Shown here piece after piece: positions 1 through 8,362 of a stretch of DNA of 64,000 nucleotides. This DNA comes from Clostridiales bacterium. Its GTDB lineage: Bacteria; Bacillota; Clostridia; Christensenellales; Aristaeellaceae. The position numbers and the translations under genes are program-made. Where the stretch lies: assembly GCA_019420065.1 (NCBI GenBank), contig JAHZHX010000001.1, forward strand, positions 35,609 through 99,608, read 5' to 3'. Numbering within the stretch: position 1 is the first letter of the stretch; the number at the start of each line of letters is the position of its first letter. The notes beneath the pieces are model-generated. The model was not told where the DNA came from, ran no database searches, and saw nothing but the letters and a program-made list of their open reading frames with translations.

Positions 1-134
1 TCCATCAGCGTAATTGCCTCGTCCGCCGTAGAAGCAATAAAGGGCGGGCGAAAATGCATTTCCTGCCAGTTGATGCGTGATTTCAACTTACTCTGCATGT
101 CGGGATCGTTGACTGCAATCAAAACCTGATACAT
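1..134 (-). CDS. Response regulator receiver domain, N-terminal fragment (cut by window edge)
   Basis: Only the first 44 or so codons lie in the window, reading leftward from an ATG at 134. The start MYQVLIAVNDPDMQSKL and the later FIASTADEAITLM have the shape of a two-component receiver domain: a hydrophobic first strand, an acidic pair, then helix 1 and strand 2 followed by a region like GxEAL. A GGAGGT site lies 8 bases upstream and a good promoter is present further up. In Clostridia such proteins often carry a C-terminal AraC-type DNA-binding domain (YesN class), but that part is outside the window, so the output domain is unknown. The phospho-acceptor aspartate would be just beyond the edge. 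Confidence 0.55.
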   Translation of the reverse strand, partial: MYQVLIAVNDPDMQSKLKSRINWQEMHFRPPFIASTADEAITLM

Positions 135-170
135 TCTTATTACCTCCACGCAGGGGCGACCTGCCAGCCT

Positions 171-199
171 ATTATACATGAAATATAATTTTTGTGCAA
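171..199 (-). promoter_or_regulatory. SigA-type promoter for the response regulator
   Basis: Read on the minus strand: TTGCAC (194-199), 17-base spacer, TATAAT (171-176). It sits about 37 bases ahead of the response regulator start and faces away from yabP. Confidence 0.6.
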
Positions 200-265
200 T
201 CCTTTTGTAAAAAGGAGATAAACAGAGCGGACGGCGCATAGGATAAAGCAAGGAGGCGAGGAAAA

Positions 266-553
266 ATGGCAAAGCAGGCTGCGGGAAGCGAGGCAGCTCG
301 CCCGCATACGGTAACGATTGACAGCCGCGCGTCTATGGGCTTAACAGGCGTGCGTGAAGTGCTGGCATTTGACGAAAAGCAAATATCGCTGCAAACCGAA
401 GGGGGAGAAATGACTGTCAGCGGCGAAGGACTGCATATAACGGCGCTGTTATTGGAGGAAGGGCGCGTTTCCCTGGAGGGGCAGATCGATTCGATTGCGT
501 ACGCCAATCGCAATCCGCGTTCCCGCAAGGGTTTGCGCTCTTTGCTTAAATAG
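266..553 (+). CDS. yabP: Spore protein YabP
   Basis: A 95-residue protein matching YabP, a small sporulation protein of the YabP/YqfC family that in Bacillus is made in the mother cell and works with YabQ in early coat and cortex assembly. The pattern T-I-D-S-R near residue 19, then a G-V-x-E-V-x-x-F-D turn and a repeated S-x-x-G-x-x-L-x-I strand is typical. The ATG at 266 has AGGAGG at 250-255. It is the first gene of yabP-yabQ-divIC-ppx, the same order as in Bacillus up to divIC. A sequence resembling a SigE -10 (CATAGGAT, near 235-242) lies upstream but its -35 partner is weak, so I do not call it separately. Confidence 0.88.
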   Translation: MAKQAAGSEAARPHTVTIDSRASMGLTGVREVLAFDEKQISLQTEGGEMTVSGEGLHITALLLEEGRVSLEGQIDSIAYANRNPRSRKGLRSLLK

Positions 554-555
554 CC

Positions 556-888
556 GTGCCGATGCGCGAAACGGCCTTTCAGGCCTATACCTTTTTGGCC
601 TTTTGCTATGTCGGCGCGCTTTCCGCACTGCTGTATGATTTGTTGCTGCCATGCCTGCGGGTGGGAAAAGGCATTTTTCATATGCTCCTGGATCTGTTTT
701 TGTGCGCGGCGACGGCATTCGGCTGCTTTCTGGCACTGGCGGTAACGCGCTGCGGAGAGCTGCGGGGTTATATGCTGCTTTCGCTTGTCCTGGGCGCGGC
801 GGTTTACCGCATGGGCGTGCGGCGGATATTTGCCGGCGTCATAAAATTCTTTCATCGTAACAGGAAAAAGGCAAAAGACGGCGAATAG
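556..888 (+). CDS. yabQ: Spore cortex biosynthesis protein YabQ
   Basis: A 110-residue membrane protein with three hydrophobic spans at about residues 10-30, 40-63 and 70-86 and a basic tail (RNRKKAK). Size, topology and position between yabP and divIC identify YabQ, needed for spore cortex formation in Bacillus. The GTG at 556 is taken as start; an ATG two codons later (562) is equally possible, and neither has a clear ribosome site, so translation is probably coupled to yabP, whose stop is two bases upstream. Confidence 0.85.
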   Translation: MPMRETAFQAYTFLAFCYVGALSALLYDLLLPCLRVGKGIFHMLLDLFLCAATAFGCFLALAVTRCGELRGYMLLSLVLGAAVYRMGVRRIFAGVIKFFHRNRKKAKDGE

Positions 889-919
889 ATGCATATCATC
901 TATTTGCTGGAGGGTGTCC

Positions 920-1294
920 ATGTTCAAGTCCGTTCCGGGAAGCAGGATCGAACGCCTGATGTCTCTGCGCGTTCGGCCGCTTGTGGTTGTGTGCGTGCTC
1001 TTTGTGGTTGTTGCCATTGGCTCCATGCTGGTTGGAAGCATGCGCGATGACGCGCAGATCTTGGCAGACCGCATGGCGGATATACGTATTGCCCGAGACA
1101 GCGTGCTCAAAGAACGCAATCAGCTGAGCAGCGAACTTCAAGTAGCGAATACGGATGATTACATCATGGCCAAGGCCAGGCAGCTTTATGGGTATATGAT
1201 GCCTGGCGAACTGCTGTTTGTCGTCAAAAATCCCGAGGCGCTGTATGGCAATGGCGATGAAGTGCAAATGTACGTCCTGGAGGAAAACGAATGA
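920..1294 (+). CDS. divIC: Septum formation initiator DivIC/FtsB family
   Basis: A 124-residue bitopic protein: short basic cytoplasmic N-terminus, one membrane span at about residues 21-40, then a coiled coil (about 45-78) and a small C-terminal domain ending near the conserved K-A-R-x-x-x-G-Y-x-x-P-G-E motif. DivIC pairs with FtsL and DivIB at the division site and activates septal wall synthesis. I chose the ATG at 920 because GGAGGG ends five bases upstream; a GTG at 914 in the same frame overlaps that site. Its stop overlaps the next start by four bases (ATGA). Confidence 0.87.
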   Translation: MFKSVPGSRIERLMSLRVRPLVVVCVLFVVVAIGSMLVGSMRDDAQILADRMADIRIARDSVLKERNQLSSELQVANTDDYIMAKARQLYGYMMPGELLFVVKNPEALYGNGDEVQMYVLEENE

Positions 1295-2175
1295 AGCGTA
1301 TCGCCGTGATCGTGATCGGTTCCAATTCTACGCGAATGCTTTCGGCTGATGCGCAAACGCTTTTGCAGCCTGTGCGCAGGCGGATTGAAACGCGCCTTTT
1401 TCTGCATATGGAAAAGGGCGCGTTTTCTGCGCAGGCGGTGAATGAATTGTGCGAGGGAATTGCCGCGCTGCAGCGGGCGGCGCAGGAAGAGGGGGCGCAG
1501 GTTGCGGCGCTGTGCGCAACCAGCGCCGTGCGCGACGCCGCCAACGCGCCGTTGCTTGCCAGTGAGCTTGAGAAAAAGTGCGGCTTGCTGCTGCGGATCA
1601 TTGACGGACAGGAGGAGGCGGCGCTCTCCTTTTATGGCGTCTCCGGCGAGGAAAGCTGCGGTATGATTGATATTGGCGGCGGTTCGACCGAAATAGCAAT
1701 CGGCCAGGGTATGCGGATCGCATGCGCGGTTTCCTTGCAGCTTGGAGCTTCACGGCTTTTCCGCATACAGCCGATCAACGAAACGGCGCAGCTTGCGCCT
1801 GCTTTGGCGGCAGCGCGGAAAATTGCGCAGCAAACGCCGGCAAGGCTGCGTGAAAGCGCGCAAGGTCTGCGCTTTTATTTGGTCGGCGGTACGGGTACGG
1901 CTGCGGCGCATATGCTGTATCCTGAGCGAAGCGTGGAGGGATGCACGCTTTGCCGGCAGGAAATTGATTCTCTGCTTGAGCGCATTGCGTCAACGCCGCG
2001 CAGCCTGCGGACGGCGCTGACGGGCTTTCCCGCCTCGCGTCTGGACATTTTTCCAACAGGTCTGGCGACGCTTCTGGCCGTGATGGATACGCTGAATATC
2101 GGGGAAGTTACGGTATCGCAAAAGGGAAATGCAGACGGATTGCTGCGCGACATTGTTCACAAAAAATTTGCTTGA
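1291..2175 (+). CDS. ppx: Ppx/GppA family phosphatase
   Basis: A 294-residue member of the Ppx/GppA fold, which belongs to the ASKHA superfamily and hydrolyses polyphosphate or pppGpp. Visible motifs are the phosphate-1 loop GSNSTRM (10-16), ATSAVRDA (76-83) and the phosphate-2 loop DIGGGSTE (127-134). It has only the two-lobed catalytic core and lacks the C-terminal HD domain of long Ppx enzymes. Whether the substrate is polyP or pppGpp cannot be told from sequence. GGAGG at 1279-1283 serves the ATG. It is translationally coupled to divIC, an arrangement I would expect to put it in the sporulation/division transcript. Confidence 0.83.
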   Translation: MKRIAVIVIGSNSTRMLSADAQTLLQPVRRRIETRLFLHMEKGAFSAQAVNELCEGIAALQRAAQEEGAQVAALCATSAVRDAANAPLLASELEKKCGLLLRIIDGQEEAALSFYGVSGEESCGMIDIGGGSTEIAIGQGMRIACAVSLQLGASRLFRIQPINETAQLAPALAAARKIAQQTPARLRESAQGLRFYLVGGTGTAAAHMLYPERSVEGCTLCRQEIDSLLERIASTPRSLRTALTGFPASRLDIFPTGLATLLAVMDTLNIGEVTVSQKGNADGLLRDIVHKKFA

Positions 2176-2200
2176 TATATCTGTAAATTTTTTGTATAAT
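2172..2200 (+). promoter_or_regulatory. SigA-type promoter for the PrsA-like gene
   Basis: TTGATA (2172-2177), 17-base spacer, TATAAT (2195-2200). The -35 overlaps the ppx stop codon. Transcription would begin near 2207, which rules out an upstream ATG at 2205 and supports the ATG at 2241. Confidence 0.75.
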
Positions 2201-2240
2201 TGATATGAAAAAAACACAAGATGGGGGAGCGCATTCTATC

Positions 2241-3377
2241 ATGTTTAAAAAGAAAGCTTTATTCGCAATGCTGCTGGCGGCGGTGATGCTGCTGTCCGGC
2301 TGTTCTCTGGTGATGCGTGACAGCGAGGTGGACGCCTTGCAGACGATTATCGATGTGAACGGCGTCAAGGTTGACAAGGCAACCTTTATGAGCGCGTATA
2401 ACTATAACCTTTACATGCAGCAATACTATGCGCAGATGATGGCGCAGTTTGGCTTGTCTGGCAGTGAGGTGAACGAGGCTGAAGTGCGTCAGAACACGGT
2501 TGATTCCTACATCAGCGGCTTAGTGCAGAATCAAAAGGCTGAGGAACTGGGCTTCAAGACGTTTACTGATGCGGAACGCGCTGAAATTGAGGCGGAAGCG
2601 CAGCAGGAGTATGATAACCAGCTGGCCAATATCAAAGAAAACGACTTTGCCGAAACCGATCTGGAAGGCGAAGCGCTGGAGGCCGCTGTTGCCGCGCATG
2701 CGCAGGAGCTTGGCTATACCCTGGAAAGCATTCGTGACAATGTGGAAAATGAAAAAATCAGCAACCGGCTGACCACGTCCGTGACCGATCAGGTAACGGT
2801 GGATGACGAGGATCTCCAGGCTGCGCTGGACGCCAAGATTGAAAGCGATAAGGCGAGCTGCGAGACGAATCTGGGCGCTTATGGCACGAAAGCCAACGCG
2901 GGTACTGTGACTTACTACACGCCCGCGGGCTATCGTTCCATGCGGATGATTTCGCTGCCCAAAGCGGCTGCTGACAACGCCGATGCTGAGCAGGAAGCGG
3001 CCAATGCTGAGGCGAAGGCCAAGGCCGAAGAGCTGTTGGCCCGTCTTGACGCCGGCGAGTCTTTTGACGCGCTGGGCGAGGAAGCGGACAGCCGCGTTGT
3101 GTGCGAGTCCAGCACCGACGTGAACAGCGCTGTGGTTGCCGCTGTTATGGCGCTGACCGAAAAAGGCACGCACACCGACGTGATCGAAACCGAAAATGCC
3201 TATGTGCTGGCTGAATATGTGGATGACGTTGCGGAGCATACGGCTACGCTTGCGGAAATGCGCGACGCCATTTATAACGAAACTTTGGAAAATGCGAAGA
3301 ATGCGGCATATGATGCGGCGCTGAAGGAATGGATTGCCGCAGCGGACGTAAAGGTCTATCTGGATCGTCTGGATTGA
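2241..3377 (+). CDS. PrsA-like/SurA-like lipoprotein, extracytoplasmic foldase
   Basis: A 378-residue secreted protein with a lysine-rich N-terminus, hydrophobic stretch and lipobox L-L-S-G-C, so the mature protein is anchored through Cys21. The body is acidic and helical, with a SurA_N-like chaperone region (about 45-170) and a later parvulin-like segment with L-L-x-R-L-D-A-G-E-S-F-D-x-L, the usual end of a PpiC unit. PrsA proteins fold exported proteins at the membrane-wall interface. The peptidyl-prolyl isomerase core is weak here, so it may act only as a chaperone. It is a single-gene unit with its own promoter and terminator. Confidence 0.72.
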   Translation: MFKKKALFAMLLAAVMLLSGCSLVMRDSEVDALQTIIDVNGVKVDKATFMSAYNYNLYMQQYYAQMMAQFGLSGSEVNEAEVRQNTVDSYISGLVQNQKAEELGFKTFTDAERAEIEAEAQQEYDNQLANIKENDFAETDLEGEALEAAVAAHAQELGYTLESIRDNVENEKISNRLTTSVTDQVTVDDEDLQAALDAKIESDKASCETNLGAYGTKANAGTVTYYTPAGYRSMRMISLPKAAADNADAEQEAANAEAKAKAEELLARLDAGESFDALGEEADSRVVCESSTDVNSAVVAAVMALTEKGTHTDVIETENAYVLAEYVDDVAEHTATLAEMRDAIYNETLENAKNAAYDAALKEWIAAADVKVYLDRLD

Positions 3378-3403
3378 TAAAAGCATATTACGAAAGTTAA
3401 GCA

Positions 3404-3455
3404 ACAAAATCCCCGCCAGAGGACATGCATGCCTCTCGGCGGGGATTTTGTTAAA
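3404..3455. terminator. Bidirectional rho-independent terminator
   Basis: Long hairpin with arms about 3404-3422 and 3432-3450 (core CCCCGCC/GGCGGGG with one bulged base), flanked by AAAAT on the left and ATTTTGTT on the right. It separates the convergent prsA-like gene and rsmF. Confidence 0.85.
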
Positions 3456-3464
3456 TAAGGTCTG

Positions 3465-4772
3465 TTATCTTCGCAGCCCTTTGGGATAATGGTTTTTCAT
3501 TTGGCCGTTTGACGCTTTGCCAAATCCCAACTGATAGCCGTTCAGCGTAAGCGCAAAAAAGGAACGCAGCTGCTCGGAGCAGGCCAACGCTTCGCCATGC
3601 AGGTAGTCGGCTGCCTGCGCTTCATCCAGCGCATACTGGCGCTGCATGGGAACGGCCAGCGCCAGGGCATGATCGGGCATAAACACCCGACCGCGCATTT
3701 CTCCAAGATGCAAACCAAGGCGAAGCACGCGCAGCTTGTCCAGCGGCGGTAATGCCAGGGGCGCATGGATCAGGCGGTTGGCAAAGACGGCATTTGCCGT
3801 AACTTCAGCGGGCAAGCCTGTTTCGGCGGAAAAAGCGGAAAACGCTGCCTGCGCGAGCTTGTCAGGCGGTGGGAGGGGGGCCGGAAACGGCTGCTCGTTG
3901 ACGAAGGAGCCGTCCTTTTCCAAAAGAGCGACGAAGTGGCCTTCGCCTTTGATTTTATGCGGCCAAAGACGCAGCAGACCCTCAGGGGCCGCAGGCAATC
4001 CTTCAAGCGCAAAAGGTATGAGATGAAAGTCTGGAAAATCGTGCAGGAAGGCATGAATGACGCCCTCGTTTTCGCTCCTGTTGAATGTGCAGGTGCTGTA
4101 TACCATCCGCCCGCCCGGACGAAGCATTTGCGCGGCGGCATGAAGAATCAGGCGCTGGCGCTCGGCGCATTTTACCGGCGAGGCGGCAGTCCATTCCTGC
4201 ATTGTTTCCGGATGGCGCCGGAACATGCCTTCGCCGGAGCAGGGCGCGTCTACCAGAATTTTGTCAAAAAAATGCGGCCACTTTGCTGCCAGCGCATCCG
4301 GATAGGCGCAGGTGACGACGGCGTTGCCGATCCCCATACGTTCAATGTTGCGGGACAGAATTTGCGCGCGGGAGGGAATGGGCTCGTTGGCAACCAACAG
4401 CGAGAGCCTGGCGCAAGCCGCCAGCTGCGTACTTTTGCCTCCGGGCGCGGCGCAAAGATCGAGAACGCGATCGCCATCCCGCGGAGCGAGAGCGGCCGCG
4501 GCGGCCATGGCTGAAGGCTCCTGGATATAATAGGCGCCAGCTTCATGAAGGGGCTGCGTGCCTGCTTTGGAATCGGCAGCGAGAAAAAAAGCGTTGTTTG
4601 CATAGGGAACGGCGCCGCAAAGCTCTGCGGCGGGCAAGGGACGGCGCTCGTCGCGGAAACGCAGCGCGCGGTATGAAGGCTGTGAATAGGACGCAAGAAA
4701 TGCATCTGTTTCCGTGCCGAGAAGCAGATGCATTTGTTCTATAAAAGATGAAGGAAGCGAAAGATCATTCAT
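3465..4772 (-). CDS. rsmF: 16S rRNA m5C methyltransferase, RsmF/NOL1-Nop2-Sun family
   Basis: A 435-residue RNA cytosine-C5 methyltransferase. The SAM-binding loop is LDLCAAPGGKSTQLA (about 105-119). Both catalytic cysteines are present: DAPCSGEGMF (Cys178, the release cysteine) and YSTCTF (Cys228, the nucleophile). A C-terminal RsmF-type extension (about 300-435) resembles the RNA-binding PUA-like tail of YebU/RsmF. I take the ATG at 4772, which overlaps the end of the upstream gene by eight bases; the open frame continues 30 codons further but that part is compositionally unlike the family. It is the last gene of the cdaA operon. Confidence 0.85.
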   Translation of the reverse strand: MNDLSLPSSFIEQMHLLLGTETDAFLASYSQPSYRALRFRDERRPLPAAELCGAVPYANNAFFLAADSKAGTQPLHEAGAYYIQEPSAMAAAAALAPRDGDRVLDLCAAPGGKSTQLAACARLSLLVANEPIPSRAQILSRNIERMGIGNAVVTCAYPDALAAKWPHFFDKILVDAPCSGEGMFRRHPETMQEWTAASPVKCAERQRLILHAAAQMLRPGGRMVYSTCTFNRSENEGVIHAFLHDFPDFHLIPFALEGLPAAPEGLLRLWPHKIKGEGHFVALLEKDGSFVNEQPFPAPLPPPDKLAQAAFSAFSAETGLPAEVTANAVFANRLIHAPLALPPLDKLRVLRLGLHLGEMRGRVFMPDHALALAVPMQRQYALDEAQAADYLHGEALACSEQLRSFFALTLNGYQLGFGKASNGQMKNHYPKGLRR

Positions 4773-5394
4773 ATATTTTTCTGATGTCCTCATTCGTATC
4801 CGGGATGCCGGCGGATTGTCCGCGGGGCGGCATGGCGGGATAAACGGTTTCATGGAAGGCACTGTGATCTTGAAGCTGCGCTGCGGCTGCTTCGCTGGCA
4901 GCGTGCAGCTGCATGCTGCGCCTCATACGCCTTCCATAACGGGCGCTGCGGCGGTTGCGCTGCGTTTGAGAGGCGGCGCCCGAAGCGTCGTCCGCAGCGT
5001 TTACCGGCTTGGCATAATACTGCTCCAGACGGTCGGAAAGGGATACGTCACCGCTTTGCAGATCCTGGATGGGGGTGTCGGTAAAATTGAAGCCGGACAG
5101 TGCGTCGGTATAGCCCGCTTCGAAATCAGGTTCGCTGTCGTTTGGCTCCCTATGGTGAAAAAGATGCTGCAAGCGCGTTCGCCACACATATTGCGGCCGC
5201 CAGCGAATGATATAAACAACGGCGTCGATTGTAAGGCCGGAGAGCAGTAAAACGGCTGTCAGCGGTAGCCAGCGGGATTGCAGCCAGGTAAGAATGCCCG
5301 CGCCGCTGCCGTTAAAAAGCGAAAGAATGTCGCTGAAAAGCGCGCGCATCCAGCTTAGCAGCAGCGTAAGCAGCGAGTCTGCGAGACGGTTCAT
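4765..5394 (-). CDS. Hypothetical membrane protein in the cdaA-cdaR operon
   Basis: A 209-residue protein I do not recognise. It has an N-terminal amphipathic region, one clear membrane span (about 41-63), then a hydrophilic tail of about 145 residues. The tail has an acidic part (about 85-120) and an Arg-rich part (Q-R-N-R-R-S-A-R-Y-G-R-R-M-R-R, about 145-160), followed by an Ala/Gln-rich helix. GGAGGAG precedes the ATG at 5394. It lies 12 bases after cdaR and overlaps rsmF, so it is co-transcribed with c-di-AMP synthesis. The usual third gene of this operon, glmM, is absent here. Confidence 0.6.
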   Translation of the reverse strand: MNRLADSLLTLLLSWMRALFSDILSLFNGSGAGILTWLQSRWLPLTAVLLLSGLTIDAVVYIIRWRPQYVWRTRLQHLFHHREPNDSEPDFEAGYTDALSGFNFTDTPIQDLQSGDVSLSDRLEQYYAKPVNAADDASGAASQTQRNRRSARYGRRMRRSMQLHAASEAAAAQLQDHSAFHETVYPAMPPRGQSAGIPDTNEDIRKIYE

Positions 5395-5406
5395 GCTTCT
5401 CCTCCG

Positions 5407-6453
5407 TTATTCTGCGGCAATTTCGACGACAACCAGAATGGTGTCGCTGCTGAAATAAGCGATGTTATCATTTTTAACCAGGCGGATTTTCCGTTTGATT
5501 TCTCCCGTCGCGCCGTTAACGTTGATGAACTGATCCGTCCCGAGGTATTCGACAAGATGCAGCTCGTTCAGGGTTGACATAAATTGATCCGTCCCCGCTA
5601 CGGTCAAAAGCGAGGGCTCCGTTGTAATACGCTTGATGACATATCCGTCCGCAGGCTTTCCGGAGGTTAGATCGGTGGTGTTGACCACCAGTGTTTTGGC
5701 TTTGTACAGCGTTTGCTCAACAACCATGCTGCTCAAAAGCACTGATTCGCTGGTAACGTCAATCAGGGAACGGTCAACTTCATTGCCGTTAGCGTCAACC
5801 AGACGGAAAGGAACAGCCGTTCGTTCGGTACCCGAAACAGGCGTGAGAATGGACATGTTATAGTCGGCTACACAGCGAACAACGCTGCCTGCCAGGGATT
5901 CAGGCCCGGATATGACAACAAAGGAGGGATCGACGCGGGCGTCGCTGGCATAAAAGCCCTCCGGCGCTTCGCCGGAGACGTTCAGCCGCACAGGGATGCG
6001 GTTGATGGTCACGTATTTTTCCACCTGAACGGTGATGGTGGCCAGGCTGATTTCAGTTACCGTGCCGTAAGTGGTGGAGCTTGTGGCAATTACGTTGAGC
6101 GTTTGCTCGCCGGATTCACGGATACGGCTCAGGTCTACGCGCACATTGTAATTGGCGGCGGTGACGGAGTTGTAAACGCGCTGCGGCACATCCACCCGAA
6201 TACGGACGGAGGGGAGTTCTTCCAAACCGGAAACGATGATATAGCCGTTTCTGCGCAGCGTGTCGGCGTTCAATACGTTGATCGCAACGTCGCTGAAAAT
6301 TTTTTCCCGCGTGAGGGAGCCGTCCTGCGTAATCAGTCCGCTCCAAAGGCAGACGGCGATCAGAAGGGAAATCAACTTCCACTGCCAGTTGTGCGTCAGC
6401 AGAAAAAGCGCTTTTTTGCCCAACGCTTTAACGTCGATATTATTCTTTGCCAT
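5407..6453 (-). CDS. cdaR: CdaR, YbbR-domain regulator of CdaA
   Basis: A 348-residue bitopic protein: one membrane span at about residues 25-42, then repeated extracellular YbbR domains, seen as recurring G-x-P motifs and beta-rich repeats with V-x-V-x-V endings (about 50-140, 145-235, 245-345). CdaR binds and controls the diadenylate cyclase CdaA at the membrane. AAGGGAG lies 10 bases before the ATG. It overlaps cdaA by 14 bases, the classical coupling for this pair. Confidence 0.88.
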   Translation of the reverse strand: MAKNNIDVKALGKKALFLLTHNWQWKLISLLIAVCLWSGLITQDGSLTREKIFSDVAINVLNADTLRRNGYIIVSGLEELPSVRIRVDVPQRVYNSVTAANYNVRVDLSRIRESGEQTLNVIATSSTTYGTVTEISLATITVQVEKYVTINRIPVRLNVSGEAPEGFYASDARVDPSFVVISGPESLAGSVVRCVADYNMSILTPVSGTERTAVPFRLVDANGNEVDRSLIDVTSESVLLSSMVVEQTLYKAKTLVVNTTDLTSGKPADGYVIKRITTEPSLLTVAGTDQFMSTLNELHLVEYLGTDQFINVNGATGEIKRKIRLVKNDNIAYFSSDTILVVVEIAAE

Positions 6454-7318
6454 GGCTCTTCACTCCCTTCAGCCACCCTTCGACGCGCTTGCGAACGCGC
6501 TGGAACATTGTTGCGTGCGGCTGATGATACATGGCGGACAGGATCTCGGTCAAAGCGTCGCCATCCAAATGACGAACGAGCTTGCCGCCGCGCGCCATAC
6601 TGATTACGCCTGTTTCCTCGCTGACGATCAGCACGATTGCGTCCGTCGTTTCCGAGATGCCGATGGCCGCACGGTGGCGCGTACCCAGGTCGCGGGTGAT
6701 GGCGTTGGACTCGCTCAATGTTGTCAGCATGCACGCGCCGGCCATAATGCGCGTGTCGCGGATGATGACGGCGCCGTCGTGCAGAGGCGTGTTTGGCTCA
6801 AAAATGTTTTCCAGCAAGGGAGCAGAGATCGCGCTGTCGAGCAGGGTGCCGGTTTCGATCACGTCCTTCAGTCCTGTACGGCGCTCAAAGACGATCAGCG
6901 CGCCTACGCGGCGGCGGGAAAGGCTGATAAGGCACTGCGTAATCTCATTGACGATGCGGCGGTTTTCCTCGCTGTCGCCTGCGGTATGCTCAAGCTTTGC
7001 GCCGCGGCCAAGCTGCTCCAGAACGCGGCGCAATTCGGGCTGAAAAAGAATGACCAGCACTACCGCCCCGTTGCTCAGGATCAAATTGAGCACCCAGGTT
7101 AAAGCGGTCAGACCCAATACGCTGGAGAGCAGGCAAACGACAATGAGCAAAACAAGCCCCTTCATGACCTCGCTGGCGCGCGTTTCGCGCGTGAGCATGA
7201 TGAGCTGATATATCAACACGGCAACAATCAAAATATCGATAATGTCGTTCAGCTGCGGGCGATTGAAAATATTCCAAATAAACATTCTCATCTGATTCAA
7301 GAATGAAGTCAAGAGCAT
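6440..7318 (-). CDS. cdaA: Diadenylate cyclase CdaA
   Basis: A 292-residue membrane-bound DAC-domain enzyme that makes c-di-AMP from two ATP. Three N-terminal spans (about 25-43, 52-70, 73-92) are followed by the DAC domain with both signature motifs intact: DGA at 181-183 and RHR at 214-216. c-di-AMP controls potassium and osmolyte uptake and cell wall balance in Firmicutes. It is the first gene of cdaA-cdaR-orf209-rsmF with its own promoter. Confidence 0.95.
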   Translation of the reverse strand: MLLTSFLNQMRMFIWNIFNRPQLNDIIDILIVAVLIYQLIMLTRETRASEVMKGLVLLIVVCLLSSVLGLTALTWVLNLILSNGAVVLVILFQPELRRVLEQLGRGAKLEHTAGDSEENRRIVNEITQCLISLSRRRVGALIVFERRTGLKDVIETGTLLDSAISAPLLENIFEPNTPLHDGAVIIRDTRIMAGACMLTTLSESNAITRDLGTRHRAAIGISETTDAIVLIVSEETGVISMARGGKLVRHLDGDALTEILSAMYHQPHATMFQRVRKRVEGWLKGVKSHGKE

Positions 7319-7344
7319 CTACCTCGCTTTCCCAGCCTACACTT

Positions 7345-7372
7345 ATTATAACAGATTTTGAGAATTTGTTAA
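7345..7372 (-). promoter_or_regulatory. SigA promoter of the cdaA operon
   Basis: Minus strand: TTAACA (7367-7372), 16-base spacer ending in TGt, TATAAT (7345-7350), an extended -10 promoter about 27 bases before cdaA. Confidence 0.75.
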
Positions 7373-7464
7373 GAGGAAAGCAGGAAATATTGCAAAAAAG
7401 ATATGTAAAATAATCATGAACGCGCTGCTAAAGCGCGGCAGGGATAGGAAATTCCGCCGTTTTA

Positions 7465-7473
7465 TGTTATAAT
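7465..7473 (+). promoter_or_regulatory. Extended -10 promoter of radC
   Basis: TGtTATAAT at 7465-7473; the -35 position has no good match. It is divergent from the cdaA promoter and its predicted start near 7480 lies well upstream of the radC ATG. Confidence 0.55.
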
Positions 7474-7546
7474 GCCTGCGGATGCAGAAAATGGCGCGCA
7501 GCCCGACCGCGGACGGGATTTTTTTCAAGGCAGGAGGAGTGGTAAA

Positions 7547-8362
7547 ATGGATCACGAGGGGCACAGAGCAAGGCTGCGGCAGCGTTTCCGGCATGCCGGA
7601 TTGGACGCCTTTGCGCCTCATGAGACGCTGGAACTGCTGCTGACGTATGCGATCCCGCGGCGGGATACAAAACCTATTGCCTATGCGCTGATGGATCGGT
7701 TTGGTTCGCTGCACGCGGTGCTTCAGGCAGCGCCCGAGGAGCTGATGCTTGTCGAAGGTCTGGGTGAAAACGCCGCGACGCTGATTTCACTGATGACGCC
7801 CTTGTTCCGCGCTTACCGACGCAGCGCCGAGGAGGATCAGCCGACGCTTACAAATCAGGAGCAGGCCGTTCGTTACTGCGAAAGTCTTTTTGAGGGCGAA
7901 CGGTACGAAAAATTCTATGTGATCTGCCTGGACGCACGTATGCGCCGCTTAAACACCGCGCTGATCTCCACGGGCGATATCGCTGAGGTGCGCGTATACG
8001 CAAGGCATGTGCTGGCCGCGCTTACGCAATGCAACGCAATGGGGGCGATCATTGCCCATAACCATCCATCCGGTACGGCCGCGCCCTCCGCCGAAGACGT
8101 TTTGCTGACGAACGGCATTGCGCGGCTGCTGGACGGCGTGGGTATCCGGCTGTATGACCATATGATCGTTTCCACAGACGCTACCTTCAGCTTTCGCCGC
8201 GGCGGGCTGCTTACGGCGGAGGAAGGGACGGTCGCGCGGGCGGCGCAGCAGTTCGAAAGCATTCTGCCGGCAGCGCGGGAGGAAATCCTTCGCGCCGGGA
8301 TGACAAACAGGAGGAAAAAAGAAAGTGCGGAGTTCGAAAAGGAAGATGCCGATGCTGATTAG
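7547..8362 (+). CDS. radC: RadC/JAMM-domain protein
   Basis: A 271-residue RadC family protein: an N-terminal helix-hairpin-helix-like region (about 1-85) and a C-terminal JAB/MPN metal-binding domain with the signature A-H-N-H-P-S-G followed by P-S-x-x-D (about 170-185). The zinc-ligand histidines and aspartate are present. Despite its name its role in DNA repair is unproven. The start at 7547 is set by AGGAGGAG seven bases upstream; an earlier in-frame ATG at 7472 overlaps the -10 and cannot be used from that promoter. Confidence 0.88.
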   Translation: MDHEGHRARLRQRFRHAGLDAFAPHETLELLLTYAIPRRDTKPIAYALMDRFGSLHAVLQAAPEELMLVEGLGENAATLISLMTPLFRAYRRSAEEDQPTLTNQEQAVRYCESLFEGERYEKFYVICLDARMRRLNTALISTGDIAEVRVYARHVLAALTQCNAMGAIIAHNHPSGTAAPSAEDVLLTNGIARLLDGVGIRLYDHMIVSTDATFSFRRGGLLTAEEGTVARAAQQFESILPAAREEILRAGMTNRRKKESAEFEKEDADAD

